The notes: generated by a model from the sequence alone, not told the origin. 64,000 nt of DNA from Tigriopus japonicus (GCA_010645155.1 CM021321.1:3583612-3647611), one strand, 5' to 3'; positions 54,701 to 63,038 are shown, numbered from the stretch's first letter. Program-made: numbers and translations.

Positions 54701-57700
54701 CGGCTCCTTCCCTCTTCGTTATTGGGGGTCTCCCAGGCTCGAAGAAGATGGTGTTGCTTTTAGCGCAAATAATCAAATGATGATCCATCACTTAGATCAC
54801 ATGAGGGGTGGCGCATTATGTCAGCCTCTCCTGGTTCATTAAGAACCAAAAAGATTGTCTTTGCTCAGACATCTTCGTTCGATCTTCCAGCTTAGCCTCC
54901 CTTGTGATAGCCTCAATCCCCAAACGAGGATCTTCTTTTTGCCATCAGAAGAACAAAAATTAAATTTCAAGGGCCCGAAAGAAGAAGAAGTCATCAGTAG
55001 AGTTGAACGTCCTTTTGTGAGTGAAATCCAAGTTCTTGACAGACACATCTTGAATCCTCCTCGAAACATCCAATTACTTTTTTTCCATTTGCGGCCCTTA
55101 ATGTATTCTTCTCATGCAAAAGTGGCGAAAGACGGACGAGGCGTGAGGGAACATGGGGACAGTACAGAGAACGCCATAGTTTAGGAGTTGTTCCTATGAG
55201 GAAGGCGAATGAACGAGAGAAAGAAGGCAACAACACCAAAGCGTCGGTCGGAAACAACCATCAGTACTTCTGTTCTAGGGCCTATTGCGACAACGAGGGG
55301 CTTCATTTAGGAAGTGCCATTGCCACACATACCCGAGACAGACGACACACACCAACCAACTAACAATGCCTTCTCAGCCATTTGTTTGGACCATCTTTGG
55401 GAGTGTTCGTTGTTGGCATGAACAAGGCCTTTGCCTTTGAGGACGAATGTCGTCGAAACATCATCATGACCACACAGCTTTTTGGAATCTTCGAGGATCG
55501 ATGGTACCAGGAAAAAGTTTCCAAGCATAATTATTAGGCTGGAACTCGAGCCAGACCCTCTTCAAAGTAAGAGTTCCAGCCATGGCAATAAACATCCGTC
55601 TGCGTCCAATTTAGTGGGTTCCTTTTTTGTTATGAGGCCTCGTTTCCGTGATTACATTCAAGAGCAATCTAAACGTGAGAAATCATTATTGAGGGACAAA
55701 AACCGTGGAAGGCTCTACTTCTTTGCTTCAAGCCAACGGTCGACTTGATTTCTCCAGCAAACACTACCAATCAAGGTCCCTCATTAATGCGTCGGCCTGG
55801 GAATGCCTTAATGATATCTGTCTGTCTACTTATACCCTTCGAGGTAATACTTAATGAAATCAAAGGTCCTGGAAAATGCCCTCGATGACCTCGAGACTCG
55901 TAAGTCTAGCGAAAGCAAGAGCAAATTTTTTGTATTACAATTGATGTGTGCAAGTTTCAAATAAAGTGCACCTAGCACCCGGTTTTACGTATCCAAAGCA
56001 TAACTAATTGGGAACATTTTTGTTCTGATCAATCAAATACTCAGACACTTTCTAAGTCAGAAAACTATAGATGCAATCAATGATCAACTCAATAGTCTGC
56101 AACTGCAACCAGACAAAGCATTCACGGAATTCAAGGAAGTTTTTGCACCAAATTTGGCCCTTTAGTTAACTAGAAATCTAATGCAGAAAGGTGCTTTTCC
56201 TCTGTGAATGATTTCAAGTCATGGATTACTAGTTAGCTGCTATTGTTGCCCTGAGATTATTTGCCAAGGCACAACTAATTGTGCCATTCATCATGGTTGG
56301 TTGCTGCCTGCTGTTCCTTTAAGCGTCCTCGTTATTTTACGGTAGAAATGGAGCAAATGGGGGGAAAACAGGCAAGGCTTTTACGCAATGGAGCCCCGTT
56401 TATTATGGGATCCGTCACCGATTAAGGTTGCAACAAAAAACGCATCCTCAAAATGTATGATGAATGATTCTTTGCCAACTGGACTTCTATGGAGTCGACA
56501 TTTATAGCCAAACGAAATCTGGCACTGTATTTCTAGCCGGACCCCAAGTCTAATTTTGTTGGCCTCATACAAAGGAAAGACGATATTTGGCCCTCCCGCA
56601 AGGAATAAATGACGCCATAAAAGCATGAAAAAAAAACTCACATTCCTCGAATTTCAAACGCAATTCTGAATTTCTTTCTCTCTGCTTTCTTCTTCCACCC
56701 CCATCAAAGTTTAACGACACCCCTTGTTTGTCCAAGTCGAGTGGGGTTTTTAGGTTTAGGTTTGGTATTTGTCTACTTTGCATATCTTTTGATGGATCCA
56801 CGCATGTTTCTAAAACACTCTTGCCGAGGTTTTCAATATCTTAAGTTTAGATGATTTCTTTAAAATGTAAAAATTGAATGAGAAAATCAATTAAAATGTC
56901 ATGTACCACTCCAAGCCATGGTTTCAAATAACATTTCAAACGGACCCTAAATCTCAAGTTTCGTCAAACAAGCAGTTTTAGGAAGGGTTTGGATGTTACG
57001 ATGGCATTACCATTCCGAGAATCACCCTCCAACTATTTCTCCAAATACTCCAAAAAGAAAAACATTTGTCAAAACTTGAAATGTGTGAAATGACGCAAAT
57101 CTAGGGCAAAATCGGAAGAAAAGAAAGCCGTCCTTTGTGCTGGTGAAATGTACAAAAAAAAGTCTTTTAAACAAGATGGAGGCCAAAGAGAAGACCTTGG
57201 CGCAATTGAGATGCGCGGTGGCAAATCCACGCTGTCTCATTAAGATTGGCCAGACCGAGGCGCAATTCTTGGATGACAAGTCGAGGAATGGAGATTTGGA
57301 AATGAAACTCATGTTGAGAATTCCGCTCATTCCTCGGATTCAAACACTTTCCATAAAAAGCGAAGACAATTCAAGAGCAATAAAAAAGACGATCTAAAAA
57401 AAACTCCTTGATGAAGGAATCATGTGTGCTTTCGAAACCATGATTGGGCTATCAAACCTCACATGCATGTAATGTCAAGATAAGTGAAAGCATTTCTTTA
57501 AAAATGACATGTCACTTGTCACTCAGCTTTTCTATTCCGGATTGCCATGTTCACAATTTCCCGAACTGACCGCTCGTCAACTATTCCCAAGAAATTTGGA
57601 AGAAGTACTTATATTGTGCACCTCGTGCAAGCACGTTATTGTCAGTAGGAGGGTCTACTACCAAGCTTGACTTGATGTTTTTGATAGCTTCCTGTCTTGT

Positions 57701-58741
57701 TTGAAGGACAAGGCTTCGAATCGTCTTTGTCAATTTAGGTTTAGTACGCTTTCCATGTTTCTTCAATTCGTTCATAACTGTAACAATGCAAGACCACTAT
57801 CAGAGAGATAGGATAACACAGTGAAAAGAAAGCGATTCAGCATTGCTAACCAGTTTTTCCCAACATTTCATAGCGTGTTTGTCTCAGCAAGTTCATTAGG
57901 AGGGTAAATATTTCTATTTTTTAAATGATGATGAAAAGTTATCCTTCAAACCTGCGTTTTTTTCTGATCTCCTTGCGACAATCAGATTTGCTTAATGTTT
58001 TTTTTCCAAAGATCAAAACACACGAATTCGTCTTACCTTCTCTTTAAGAAGTTCCCGGATGGATTGGGCTTGGTCACGAAATTTTTGAAGTGACGACTCC
58101 AACTCTTCACATCGTTCTTGCCAACCAGAGTCAGATATCGGAAGCTGAACATCATTGGGGGCTGAATATGACATCCAAGTGTCTAACCCACAACTAATTC
58201 CACTTTGAATGAGCGAATCAGAGAGGAGAGAATGGCCCGAAGGTGTAGATCCCAAGGTTGTTGATTCAGCTTGAGACGAAGTAGACATGTCCGACATAAT
58301 CGAGTATCTTGAAGGAGGAGCAGAGTTTAAACTAAGGGGGTTCTCATCAGGAGTCACCGAATTCTCCACTTGACCACCAATCTCGGGATTTGACTCGTCC
58401 AAACTGCTTTCTAATCGATGATATCGAATTTCAAAGTTCCCATTCGGTTTTGGTGACAATAAGGGTTGATTTCCATTCGGAGTTTTCGACCCATTGCTCT
58501 TCACTCCATGCGAAGGATCCATGATGGAACTTCGATTGGGTAGATGTGTCACGGGTTTGACTTCAATACTATCGGCTAACGCTTCCAATTGACTTGACAA
58601 CTCGAATAACTGAGACAGTCTTGGATCCGATAGGATGGAATATCTCGCCGATATTCGCTTTCCTGAGGCCATTCTGGACACATGAATTTGCTCGTGTTTC
58701 GGTGTGGAGATCACATTTGGCTTTTTGTCGGGATTGATGCC
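3386..58741 (-). CDS. max-1: MAX-1/PLEKHH family protein (coiled coil, PH-PH-MyTH4-FERM)
   Basis: Exons in coding order: 58741(or 58672)-58037, 29745-29683, 18912-18775, 18159-17926, 12379-12245, 12103-11291, 11053-10768, 9845-9589, 9106-8780, 8634-8230, 7053-6817, 6292-6045, 5960-5627, 5332-5093, 4903-4658, 4193-3930, 3715-3386. All junctions are AG/GT and stay in frame: phase 0 except exon 7/8 (phase 1) and 12/13 (phase 2). From the first ATG at 58672 the product is 1,730 residues: coiled coil about 184-357, Ser/Pro-rich linker to about 820, PH1 822-914, PH2 929-1038, MyTH4 about 1068-1270, FERM about 1290-1640, Ser/Thr-rich tail. C. elegans MAX-1 acts in netrin/UNC-5 motor-axon guidance; vertebrate PLEKHH1 and PLEKHH2 share this order but are shorter (roughly 1,360-1,490), the extra length here being linker and insertions. 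The 5' end is unsettled: the frame opens just after a TGA, and CAG/GGC at 58741 could be an acceptor from an upstream exon. Confidence 0.92.
3930..4193 (-). CDS. max-1: MAX-1-like exon 16 (FERM F3)
   Basis: Residues 1534-1621, the PH-like F3 lobe: DVWLAVHEDGISVLDY, VRYSYDSIVTFGGCQDDFML. A short Ala/Ser/Gly-rich insertion follows before VKLLFQTRKPE. Confidence 0.93.
4658..4903 (-). CDS. max-1: MAX-1-like exon 15 (FERM F2)
   Basis: Residues 1452-1533, IHFGDLNKE to GAKLFQVQ. It includes ALERFYPSRYLDGIP and the SDCVRIFLTCTRKWQFFGAK strand leading into the F3 lobe. Confidence 0.93.
5093..5332 (-). CDS. max-1: MAX-1-like exon 14 (FERM)
   Basis: Residues 1372-1451, VCDVISRWETALREKG to ELTALMAQ: end of F1 and start of the helical F2 lobe (LLLAYQVSKQIVNGQFPLN). 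The acceptor is TTTTATAG and the donor GTACTA. Confidence 0.92.
5627..5960 (-). CDS. max-1: MAX-1-like exon 13 (MyTH4 end, FERM F1)
   Basis: Contains TESGKYAAYCNRALERA (end of MyTH4) and the FERM start PSRMEVLSILLKNP then PVHFLNDTYQVVGFDGSTT, very typical of PLEKHH proteins. The end is set by homology: LHLDEK joins VCDVISRWE of the next exon in phase 0, using the unusual donor GTTCGT. Confidence 0.92.
6045..6292 (-). CDS. max-1: MAX-1-like exon 12 (MyTH4)
   Basis: This begins with a Ser/Pro/Asn-rich insertion, then resumes MyTH4 with the hallmark FIQGWMLMSLAVSIFVPKDS and ILWFLRTHFNR. The donor AA/GTACGA leaves phase 2. Confidence 0.92.
6817..7053 (-). CDS. max-1: MAX-1-like exon 11 (MyTH4)
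   Basis: Residues 1099-1177: SLQLFTSVVMDSAGID, then PELLCALIKQTSRVP, the MyTH4 core helices. The exon ends in a Gly/Ser/Lys-rich stretch not expected in a compact MyTH4 domain. The donor is CGT/GTAAGT. Confidence 0.92.
8230..8634 (-). CDS. max-1: MAX-1-like exon 10 (PH2 end, MyTH4 start)
   Basis: Residues 964-1098. PH2 is interrupted by an acidic insertion (HISDSDSDETEDGLGEK) before its last strands and the helix KWLYQLTVVSGG. MyTH4 starts near SALWRHPLLVYSKDPITSPL, which fits the family signature at that boundary. Confidence 0.93.
8780..9106 (-). CDS. max-1: MAX-1-like exon 9 (end of PH1, start of PH2)
   Basis: Residues 855-963. PH1 ends in the helix with the invariant Trp (LVEEWVRVLQNVIQR, about 900-914). 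After a short basic linker PH2 begins at TLQGWLVKVKHGHAKKCWCV. The acceptor is ATTCCAG and the donor GTGAGA. Confidence 0.94.
9589..9845 (-). CDS. max-1: MAX-1-like exon 8 (start of PH1)
   Basis: The second half encodes the first strands of the first pleckstrin-homology domain: EKSGYLTKLGGKIKSWKRRY then FVLKNGTLSYWKSL. The basic KIKSWKRR loop is typical of phosphoinositide-binding PH domains. The acceptor is TTCCAG and the donor GTGAGT. Confidence 0.94.
9846..10767. other. MAX-1-like intron 7
   Basis: About 0.9 kb between phase-1 exons. No other gene or repeat is recognised. Confidence 0.6.
10768..11053 (-). CDS. max-1: MAX-1-like exon 7 (acidic Ser-rich linker)
   Basis: Residues 674-768 plus one base of a split codon. 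It starts RASQIRSVPFTGDSSDSSDG, a conserved acidic-serine stretch like a casein-kinase-2 site, then a Ser/Thr-rich region. The donor G/GTAAAC gives phase 1, matching the next acceptor. A second GT (GTACTA) nearby would put the next exon out of frame. Confidence 0.85.
11291..12103 (-). CDS. max-1: MAX-1-like exon 6 (Ser/Pro-rich linker)
   Basis: The largest exon, 271 codons (403-673), low complexity. It carries proline motifs (RPIPPPRSK, RPPPRPLHRYPSW) that could bind SH3 or WW domains, and tyrosine motifs (DYSEIYTP, IYEVA, PVYASLKG) that could be phosphorylated. The final PVYASLKG next to RASQIR of exon 7 is conserved in the family. The acceptor is TGTCTTCAG and the donor GTAAGT. Confidence 0.9.
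12245..12379 (-). CDS. max-1: MAX-1-like exon 5
   Basis: Residues 358-402 (DSSLGSLEGENGVSEE to ATSHQ), acidic and Ser-rich with a short predicted helix. The acceptor is TTTCACAG and the donor GTATGC. It begins the disordered linker. Confidence 0.85.
12380..17925. other. MAX-1-like intron 4
   Basis: A 5.5 kb intron. Short open frames occur (for example plus strand 13261-13499 from an ATG) but none resembles a protein family. An imperfect GTT/GCT run lies near 13781-13816. I see no RNA gene or element. Confidence 0.5.
17926..18159 (-). CDS. max-1: MAX-1-like exon 4 (IKDWVTNKL motif)
   Basis: Residues 280-357. It contains the most conserved coiled-coil motif of the family, AARIKDWVTNKLRELEEQNQ, followed by more heptads and a Ser/Asn-rich end (SMAE). 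The acceptor is TCATTTCAG and the donor GTAAGG. This exon alone is strong evidence for the PLEKHH/MAX-1 family. Confidence 0.93.
18775..18912 (-). CDS. max-1: MAX-1-like exon 3
   Basis: Residues 234-279, beginning VRVMEQRLNEV. It continues the coiled coil, has a Pro/acidic loop (EPGDPNPP) and ends KDRLIRNLETEVEQQ. The acceptor is ATTTCAG and the donor GTACCT. Confidence 0.9.
20498..20508. repeat. Poly-C tract (11 C)
   Basis: Eleven consecutive C bases in an intron of the MAX-1-like gene. On the minus (transcribed) strand this is a G11 run, which could stall replication or vary in length between individuals. Confidence 0.8.
22087..22131. repeat. GGTT-type microsatellite
   Basis: An imperfect tandem array of GGTTGGTT units with interruptions (GGTTAGGTGG, GGCT). 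It lies within an intron. Confidence 0.85.
22888..23051. mobile_element. Short palindromic element (MITE-like), copy 1
   Basis: The ends are inverted: AGGTCAGTTGTTGAAGACAT at the left pairs with the complement of ATGCCCTCAACAACCGACCT at the right, with three mismatches. The interior shares ACCATG-TC-AGTA-AGT-TCA--ACATA with the element at 63.0-63.3 kb. At about 164 bp with no open frame it is a non-autonomous DNA-transposon relic. No clear target-site duplication could be fixed. Similarity to 25049-25098 continues beyond the right end (CTTTTGTTGGACTT then AAACAGA), so the true unit may be longer. Confidence 0.6.
23745..24206. repeat. Long inverted repeat (foldback), about 460 bp
   Basis: The two halves are reverse complements around position 23975. 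The centre is perfect: 22-bp arms at 23951-23972 and 23978-23999 with a 5-base loop (TCGTT). The outer parts are diverged but clear, for example ATGGAGTGGGAGGCTAGCAA near 23769 against its complement near 24165-24184, and CGTATTTCAATTTTCAGCTC near 23866 against its complement. It could be a foldback or MITE-type element or a local inverted duplication. Transcribed as part of the intron it would form a very long hairpin. Confidence 0.8.
25049..25098. repeat. Fragment related to the element at 22.9 kb
   Basis: AATGCCCTAACAAACGACCT followed by TTTGTGGGACTTTTCTGG and AAAACAGA closely matches the right end and right flank of the element ending near 23051. It is the same orientation and looks like a partial, older copy. 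Confidence 0.5.
27114..27710 (-). CDS. Ser/Arg/Pro-rich segment: alternative MAX-1-like first exon or nested ORF
   Basis: ATG at 27698 opens a 195-codon frame, very rich in Ser, Arg, Pro and Thr with PPPTP motifs, ending at a phase-0 donor CAG/GTGAGC (27114). This fits the MAX-1-like exon at 18912. Without splicing the frame runs to a TAA at 27042, giving 218 residues. A possible acceptor (TCTAG, 27712-27711) lies four codons above the ATG, but its pyrimidine tract is poor. Inserting this disordered stretch between two coiled-coil exons seems unlikely, so an alternative first exon giving a protein without the first coiled-coil part is the better reading. A separate single-exon gene, or a chance Ser-rich ORF, is also possible. 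No known domain is seen. Confidence 0.4.
29683..29745 (-). CDS. max-1: MAX-1-like exon 2 (coiled coil)
   Basis: A 63-base exon with 21 codons (213-233) of charged helix, LSELEQRVVEAETRAEDAED then K. It is flanked by TTTTGCAG and by GTAAGA. Joined to exon 1 (..IRELLKEK) it reproduces the conserved PLEKHH N-terminal coiled coil. Confidence 0.88.
33079..33123 (-). CDS. max-1: Candidate alternative first exon of the MAX-1-like gene
   Basis: ATG at 33123 opens a 15-residue acidic peptide, MDPDEETSLEELIYQ, ending at a consensus donor (CAG/GTAAGTAG) in phase 0, which matches the coiled-coil exon at 29745-29683. The joined product would read EELIYQ-LSELEQRVVEAE, a continuous heptad-like helix. The frame above the ATG runs 14 codons to a TGA with no clear acceptor in that frame, which favours a first exon over a cassette. 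Exon 1 also joins 29745 in phase 0 and matches the family better there, so this would be an isoform. Confidence 0.45.
38942..38968. repeat. CAC microsatellite
   Basis: An imperfect run of CAC/ATC units in an intron; no other signal. Confidence 0.7.
43912..43937. repeat. GAA/GAG microsatellite
   Basis: A purine-only run of GAAGAAGAGG-type units in an intron. Confidence 0.7.
46434..46475 (+). promoter_or_regulatory. Upstream ORF overlapping the YccV-like start
   Basis: An ATG at 46434 opens a 13-codon frame (MSSVQECPFGEES) that overlaps the proposed start at 46451 out of frame. Its TAA stop (46473-46475) shares a base with the in-frame ATG at 46475 (codon 9), which has A at -3 and G at +4. 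Such a stop-start overlap can favour reinitiation. It matters only if the transcript starts upstream of 46434, which the sequence does not show. Confidence 0.35.
46451..48049 (+). CDS. YccV/HspQ-like domain protein with hydrophobic N-terminus
   Basis: Three exons, 46451-46810, 46875-47051 and 47732-48049, all phase 0, joined through AAG/GTATGT-TTCATTAG and TTG/GTAATT-TCCTTCAG, give 284 residues. Residues 6-20 (RIIMAVIIWLTLTEL) are hydrophobic, a signal peptide or membrane anchor. Residues 21 to about 118 are acidic and helical (WLDDDEDPEDDYE). Residues 122-284 match the YccV-like (hemimethylated-DNA-binding/HspQ) fold also found at the C-terminus of animal F-box protein FBXO21: YKVGQVV (123), VIIGWD (162-167), MYGLDSDSWLLEPHYALI, GVPYVAQSEI, LNPSTSLFFNGFD and the ending KPWLRKIYPLDV. 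In bacteria HspQ binds DNA or guides Lon proteolysis; in FBXO21 the domain helps substrate handling. No F-box is visible here. The gene lies on the opposite strand inside the first intron of the MAX-1-like gene. Translation may start at Met1 or at Met9, which has the stronger context. Confidence 0.8.
55537..55581. repeat. Small inverted repeat (hairpin)
   Basis: GGCTGGAACTC (55537-55547) and GAGTTCCAGCC (55571-55581) are perfect 11-bp inverted copies with a 23-base loop. No poly-T or RNA-gene context is seen. Confidence 0.5.
58037..58741 (-). CDS. max-1: MAX-1-like exon 1 (first recognised)
   Basis: From the ATG at 58672 this gives 212 residues: a Ser/Pro-rich, low-complexity N-terminus, then the start of the coiled coil (WQERCEELESSLQKF, from residue 184, ending LLKEK), which is the family hallmark. 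The donor is AAG/GTAAGA at 58037. An in-frame TGA lies just above 58768, so translation either starts at 58672 or the exon is spliced in at 58741 from an exon I could not identify. Confidence 0.85.
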
Positions 58742-61700
58742 CTGGAATCCCAAAGTGCTAAAAGTCACTCACAATCACATTCCTCACATGCTCATAATCA
58801 CAAGTCCAAGAAGAAGTTCCACGCAATCAGCACTAACAAAAGTGAACCAAGCCAATAAGATAGGGACGAAGAAATAGTAGTAAGAGTGGTGGAACAGATG
58901 TGCCGTTTCTTCGAAACTCAGCCCCCGCAGACTCGTACAACAAGCTTGGTCGAGAACGAGAAGGGGATGAAAAAGAGAAGGTATTTTTGAGGAAGAAGAA
59001 GCTTGGAAGGAGGAAGTCGGAAGAATCAGTTCAGAAATGGGGGATCGTTTCAATATTTCCCCTTTCTGTCACAAATCGTCGCGAAGAGCTCGAAGCTAGC
59101 CACGCAATCCGGAAAGGCAAGAAGTCACCGCTTCAAGTCTCAACCCCTCAAATGGCAGTGAAAGGTGTCTTGGAGAGGTGGGGTCGTCCCAGATTGGGGA
59201 GGAAACCGAGAAAACGTACCGATTCGCCCCAAGACGAGGGCGAGCTTTCCAGACTTGCACAGGGTAATAATGAGTGCACACGATCTTGGACCCACTCCAA
59301 TCTTGAGCTTGAAAAGTCAAATCGCCCGGCTGTTCGTAGTCGACTGAATTCGTGTAATAACACGAGAAAATTGAACGCGAAACGGGCAACTCCTCTCCCA
59401 ATTTGTAGCCCTAGTCGTTGTTCGCAATGTTAATGACGGCAGTCCTGAAATGAAAGTGAAATGGTGAATGCGTGGGTCGGTCAAGAATGGACTGACCTTA
59501 AGAGCAGAATCACATTCCCCAAGCACAGAATGAGGGAATTGATCACGTTATTTGAAACCAAATATTTACAGATGTCTTCATTTTGGTAAAGATAATAATG
59601 ACATTCTCAAAGAGTGGGAACCTCTAAAAGTCAAAGTCACCTGACATTTTTCCCGTTGACTCTGTTTCTGCGGAGGCAACACAGTGATGCCAAAACACAA
59701 TGCTACGTTATTTTCATATCACTCCGAATCGTAAATAACCCCACTATCACACTGAGGCGCTTCCCTCTTGCTTTGCCTCGAGAATGGGCCAAAATCTAAC
59801 TAACCGACCTCAAATGATGGTGATCACCGCTATCCATCCACTCATTCTGCCATGAAGTCACCAACGCTCAGCATTCGGCAACCGCATGAAGCTCTTCGCT
59901 GGAGAACAAGGTAACTCCCACTCCATCCTGTCGAATTGCACGAAAGTGGGCCGCACAATGGCTTTAGCCACTCAGGACGAGTTGAGCAAATTTTTGCAAT
60001 GCACTCCCTTGTTTTGTTGTTGATTAACACTAGTGTGCTTTTTTGATGAATGACGTCATTTGGAGTTCATGCCATTCTGAGAGCGACACTCATTGAGGAT
60101 GTCCAAATTGGTGGACACCACGATTAAGTCATGGCTAGAAGGTATTGTCCAGGACTAGCCATAAGAAGAGTTGTCAAAATACGTCATCAACCCATTTTTG
60201 GCATCATTGCTTCAATCAAATCGGGAACGTTACGATTTGAGTTCGTTGGTTTCAAATTGATGCTATCATGAACTTGACAAAGGTTCTCGGTAAGTGTATC
60301 AAATCGTTGAATTTTGTACAACATCATCCTACTTCAATCAGTCTGATATCAAGAATTAAAGATTGTCGATATCACAAACGTAACGCTCGCCATTCAAGAA
60401 ACCATTTGCGCCGATCATTAATTGAGAACCTTTTTGTTGGTAATTTTTTTCTCAGGCAAAATTGACCAAAGTTCATTAGGTTTGCCCATATTTCGTGGCC
60501 GTTTTAATGAAGATTAAAGTGGGGTGGAGGAGCACCCTCCAACTTCATCCTACTATCTAGGGTCTCTACGATCTCTAGTTCATCCTACCATTCGTGTCCT
60601 TACTCTCTGAAAGTGTAGGTGTGAGATTCGGTCCGGTGTGGCCATAAAGTTGTCAAAATATGTGGGAACCGAAATCAAAAAACGCTTTTTGAGAGTAGGA
60701 ATGATCTATAATTTGTGCAAATGTGGTTCAAAGGCAATGGTAAAAAATGCTCATCCCGCAAGTGGCTAAAATCAATTTGTTTGAAAAGGATTCGCTGACT
60801 AACTTTGTTTCAAAAATAATCAAATGAGGCGAAGCGGCAATGAGTGATATAGAAGCGTTCGGAGCAAGTTGCTGAAGCCACATGTTTGTTTTCTTGTCAA
60901 AGTTTCCTTGAGCCAATTTCGGCGATATTTGTTTAGGAGCAGCCCAAATCAAAGCCAAATGAGCGATTCTTTCCGCATAAAAACTTGCGTAGGAATTCAA
61001 ATTGAAACGGGTGTGAACTGATTCAATCCAGGCAATAAGAAGTCCCACCTGTGCCAATATAAGTTATCCCCCATTTCAACCATCCATCGATTGGCAAAAT
61101 GACGCAAAGAGTGGGGAAAATATGAGGGTATTTAAATCAGGCGAATTTGTAATTAGTGATGCTTGGCGTTTAACAATGAATGATGATCAATCGCCTTCCA
61201 ACCGCGCCAGCTGTTTAACCATTTCTTGTTTCTTCAATTTATTCTACGAACTTGTTGCTAACGGAGAATTTGCAAATGTCATTGTGCAATATTTTGAGGG
61301 CCTCGTAAAATCTCAAAGAAAAACAAAAGTCAGAACTGAGATCCTGATCAACAACTAAAGTGTTGTTTCTTCAAGCGTTAATACAGATCTTGGATCCTGC
61401 TCAGAGTTTTGGCCAAAAGTTTTTCTTACCTACTTGAAGAAAAAGATCATTCATCACTGACCACTTTAAAGTTAACCTGATCAATCACACCCAAAGGACC
61501 CAGAGAACCAAAGCCACTTCGTAGTGGAACCTATTTGTTCCGTAGTAGAGAGCACTTGGAACGTTGTTCAACAACTACCGAACTCATCCTCGGAGTCTCC
61601 CGAATCGGCGCGCTTTTCTTCAAGCTTCGCGCTCGGTAACCTCGGCCCAATCCTCGCTGCAGACACCGACCGACCCTCATTGAAAGAGAACTGAGAATCG

Positions 61701-61949
61701 CAAAGAGCAATACGGACTCGTGAGCCAAAAGAGAGCTCAAGATGAGAAGGAACTGGGAATAAGTAGATTCAATGATGAACCCCTTGCAATGGGAATTTCG
61801 ATGCAGAATCATTGGGCAAACATCTACATATTCATATACACTGTGTCAGAATGAGATTCTATGGTTCAGTAAACGTGGTTTTTTTTTAAATCCATCGTTC
61901 GAGTTTTGAGGAATTTTATTATTTCGTTACTCTCAGAGGTGTTATAGAG
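58742..61949. other. No firm gene; upstream flank of the MAX-1-like gene
   Basis: The promoter or missing 5' exon of the MAX-1-like gene should lie here or beyond the window. A minus-strand open stretch at about 59210-59413 ends in a donor-like GTACGT, but it has no ATG and only weak acceptor signals. A minus-strand open frame at about 60728-61042 (about 105 codons) follows CAG and looks protein-like, but I do not recognise it. Confidence 0.4.
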
Positions 61950-62182
61950 CAGGGGTCACCAGCCTCCTTTTTGTTTTTTTTGGATTTGATTCCTGTTGCA
62001 GGGGTCCCACTAAACAGATCCTTGTAGGTTCAAGGGCCCATATATCTTCTATCAAAAAGCCTTTATTCTGCCCCGAGTACACTACTATGGTGCCTCGCGG
62101 GCCCACTATGTATTTTGGACTTTCCCCATGGCTCCATGGCCCACCAACGACCACTCTTGGGCCCACAGGTTGCCGACCCTTG
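61950..62182. mobile_element. Non-autonomous hAT-type element
   Basis: Terminal inverted repeats CAGGGGTCACCAGCCT (left) and, as reverse complement of the right end, CAAGGGTCGGCAACCT agree at 12 of 16 positions, a typical hAT end. The flanks TTATAGAG (61942-61949) and TATTAGAG (62183-62190) form an imperfect 8-bp target-site duplication, the length made by hAT transposases. At 233 bp with no transposase it is a MITE. Mismatches suggest an old insertion. Confidence 0.7.
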
Positions 62183-62549
62183 TATTAGAGGATATGACAA
62201 ATTGCGAGAGTGATGAAATGTGCTTGGACTTTTCAGATTTATTGAAGAATTTCTAAATATGAGATCTCGGATCAGGGTTAGTCTTATCGAGGGTTTGGCG
62301 GCTAATGGGTTGCGACCCACATATGGGTTCCAATATTATTTTTGGTAGGCCTGGAAGCTTTCAGAAAAATACAGAATTTTGGGCATCAGAGCCATCCGTC
62401 ACTCCTCTTATTAAGGACCCCATCCTATGAAAGGAGAATGTAGGTGCTCAGTTGCAACTTCCATCAGTTTAGAGGATCTTTAACCTTTCTAGATAAAGTT
62501 GAAGGAGAATTAACCACAAATGGTTTTGACCCTTGATCTAAAATTAAAA

Positions 62550-63000
62550 CTACACATTTGACAAATGTGGACCTGGCAATGATTTCATTTTGCAATCAAT
62601 TAAAATTCGATTACATTGGTTTCAAAATAAACTATAAAATTACAATTGATTTGTATTCTATTGGAATTACTTATAATTACCATTACTTTCAAACACTGGA
62701 TTTAGTACCTCACTTAATTACATTTCAATCACATTCTTTCTCGAAACCAGCTTGTTCTCATTTCGTTTTAAGGGCAAAATGGAAGGTAAGCTAAAGGGTT
62801 GAAAAAAATCTGTGAAATACTTACTCTCCGAACTTGTTCTCTAGGTAAAAACGTTATTGGAATTTGGAATTGAAAAATCTGAATTACATTGCCCTAAATG
62901 TAATTAATTGCAACTACTGTAAGTTCAATTGTAATTCACAACATTGAAACGTAATTGCAACTACATGATTCTTATTGAAATAAAGATTACTATACATCTT
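62550..63000. repeat. AT-rich block with repeated TAATTGCAACTAC-type words
   Basis: Related words (GTAATTGCAACTAC, TAATTGCAACTACTGTAA, CAATTGTAATTCAC, GAATTACTTATAATTACC) recur in both orientations. This could be a degraded satellite or element end; the unit cannot be defined by eye. Confidence 0.35.
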
Positions 63001-63038
63001 TGGACATGTATAGCCAAACCGGATATGAGAACAATAGA

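Larger units (their letters stand above)
29746..58036. other. MAX-1-like intron 1 (28 kb)
   Basis: The largest intron. It contains the candidate alternative exon at 33079-33123 (minus) and the complete YccV-like gene at 46451-48049 (plus). The rest, 33.2-46.4 kb and 48.1-58.0 kb, has only short ORFs without recognisable similarity. Simple repeats occur near 34502-34520 (CA-rich), 38942-38968 (CAC), 43912-43937 (GAA), 48955-48969 (CT) and 54678-54692 (GA). Confidence 0.5.

Noticed and set aside
58900..59433. Long plus-strand open frame (177 codons).
   Set aside because: It begins at GTG rather than ATG, has biased Lys/Arg/Ser composition, and no recognisable domain.
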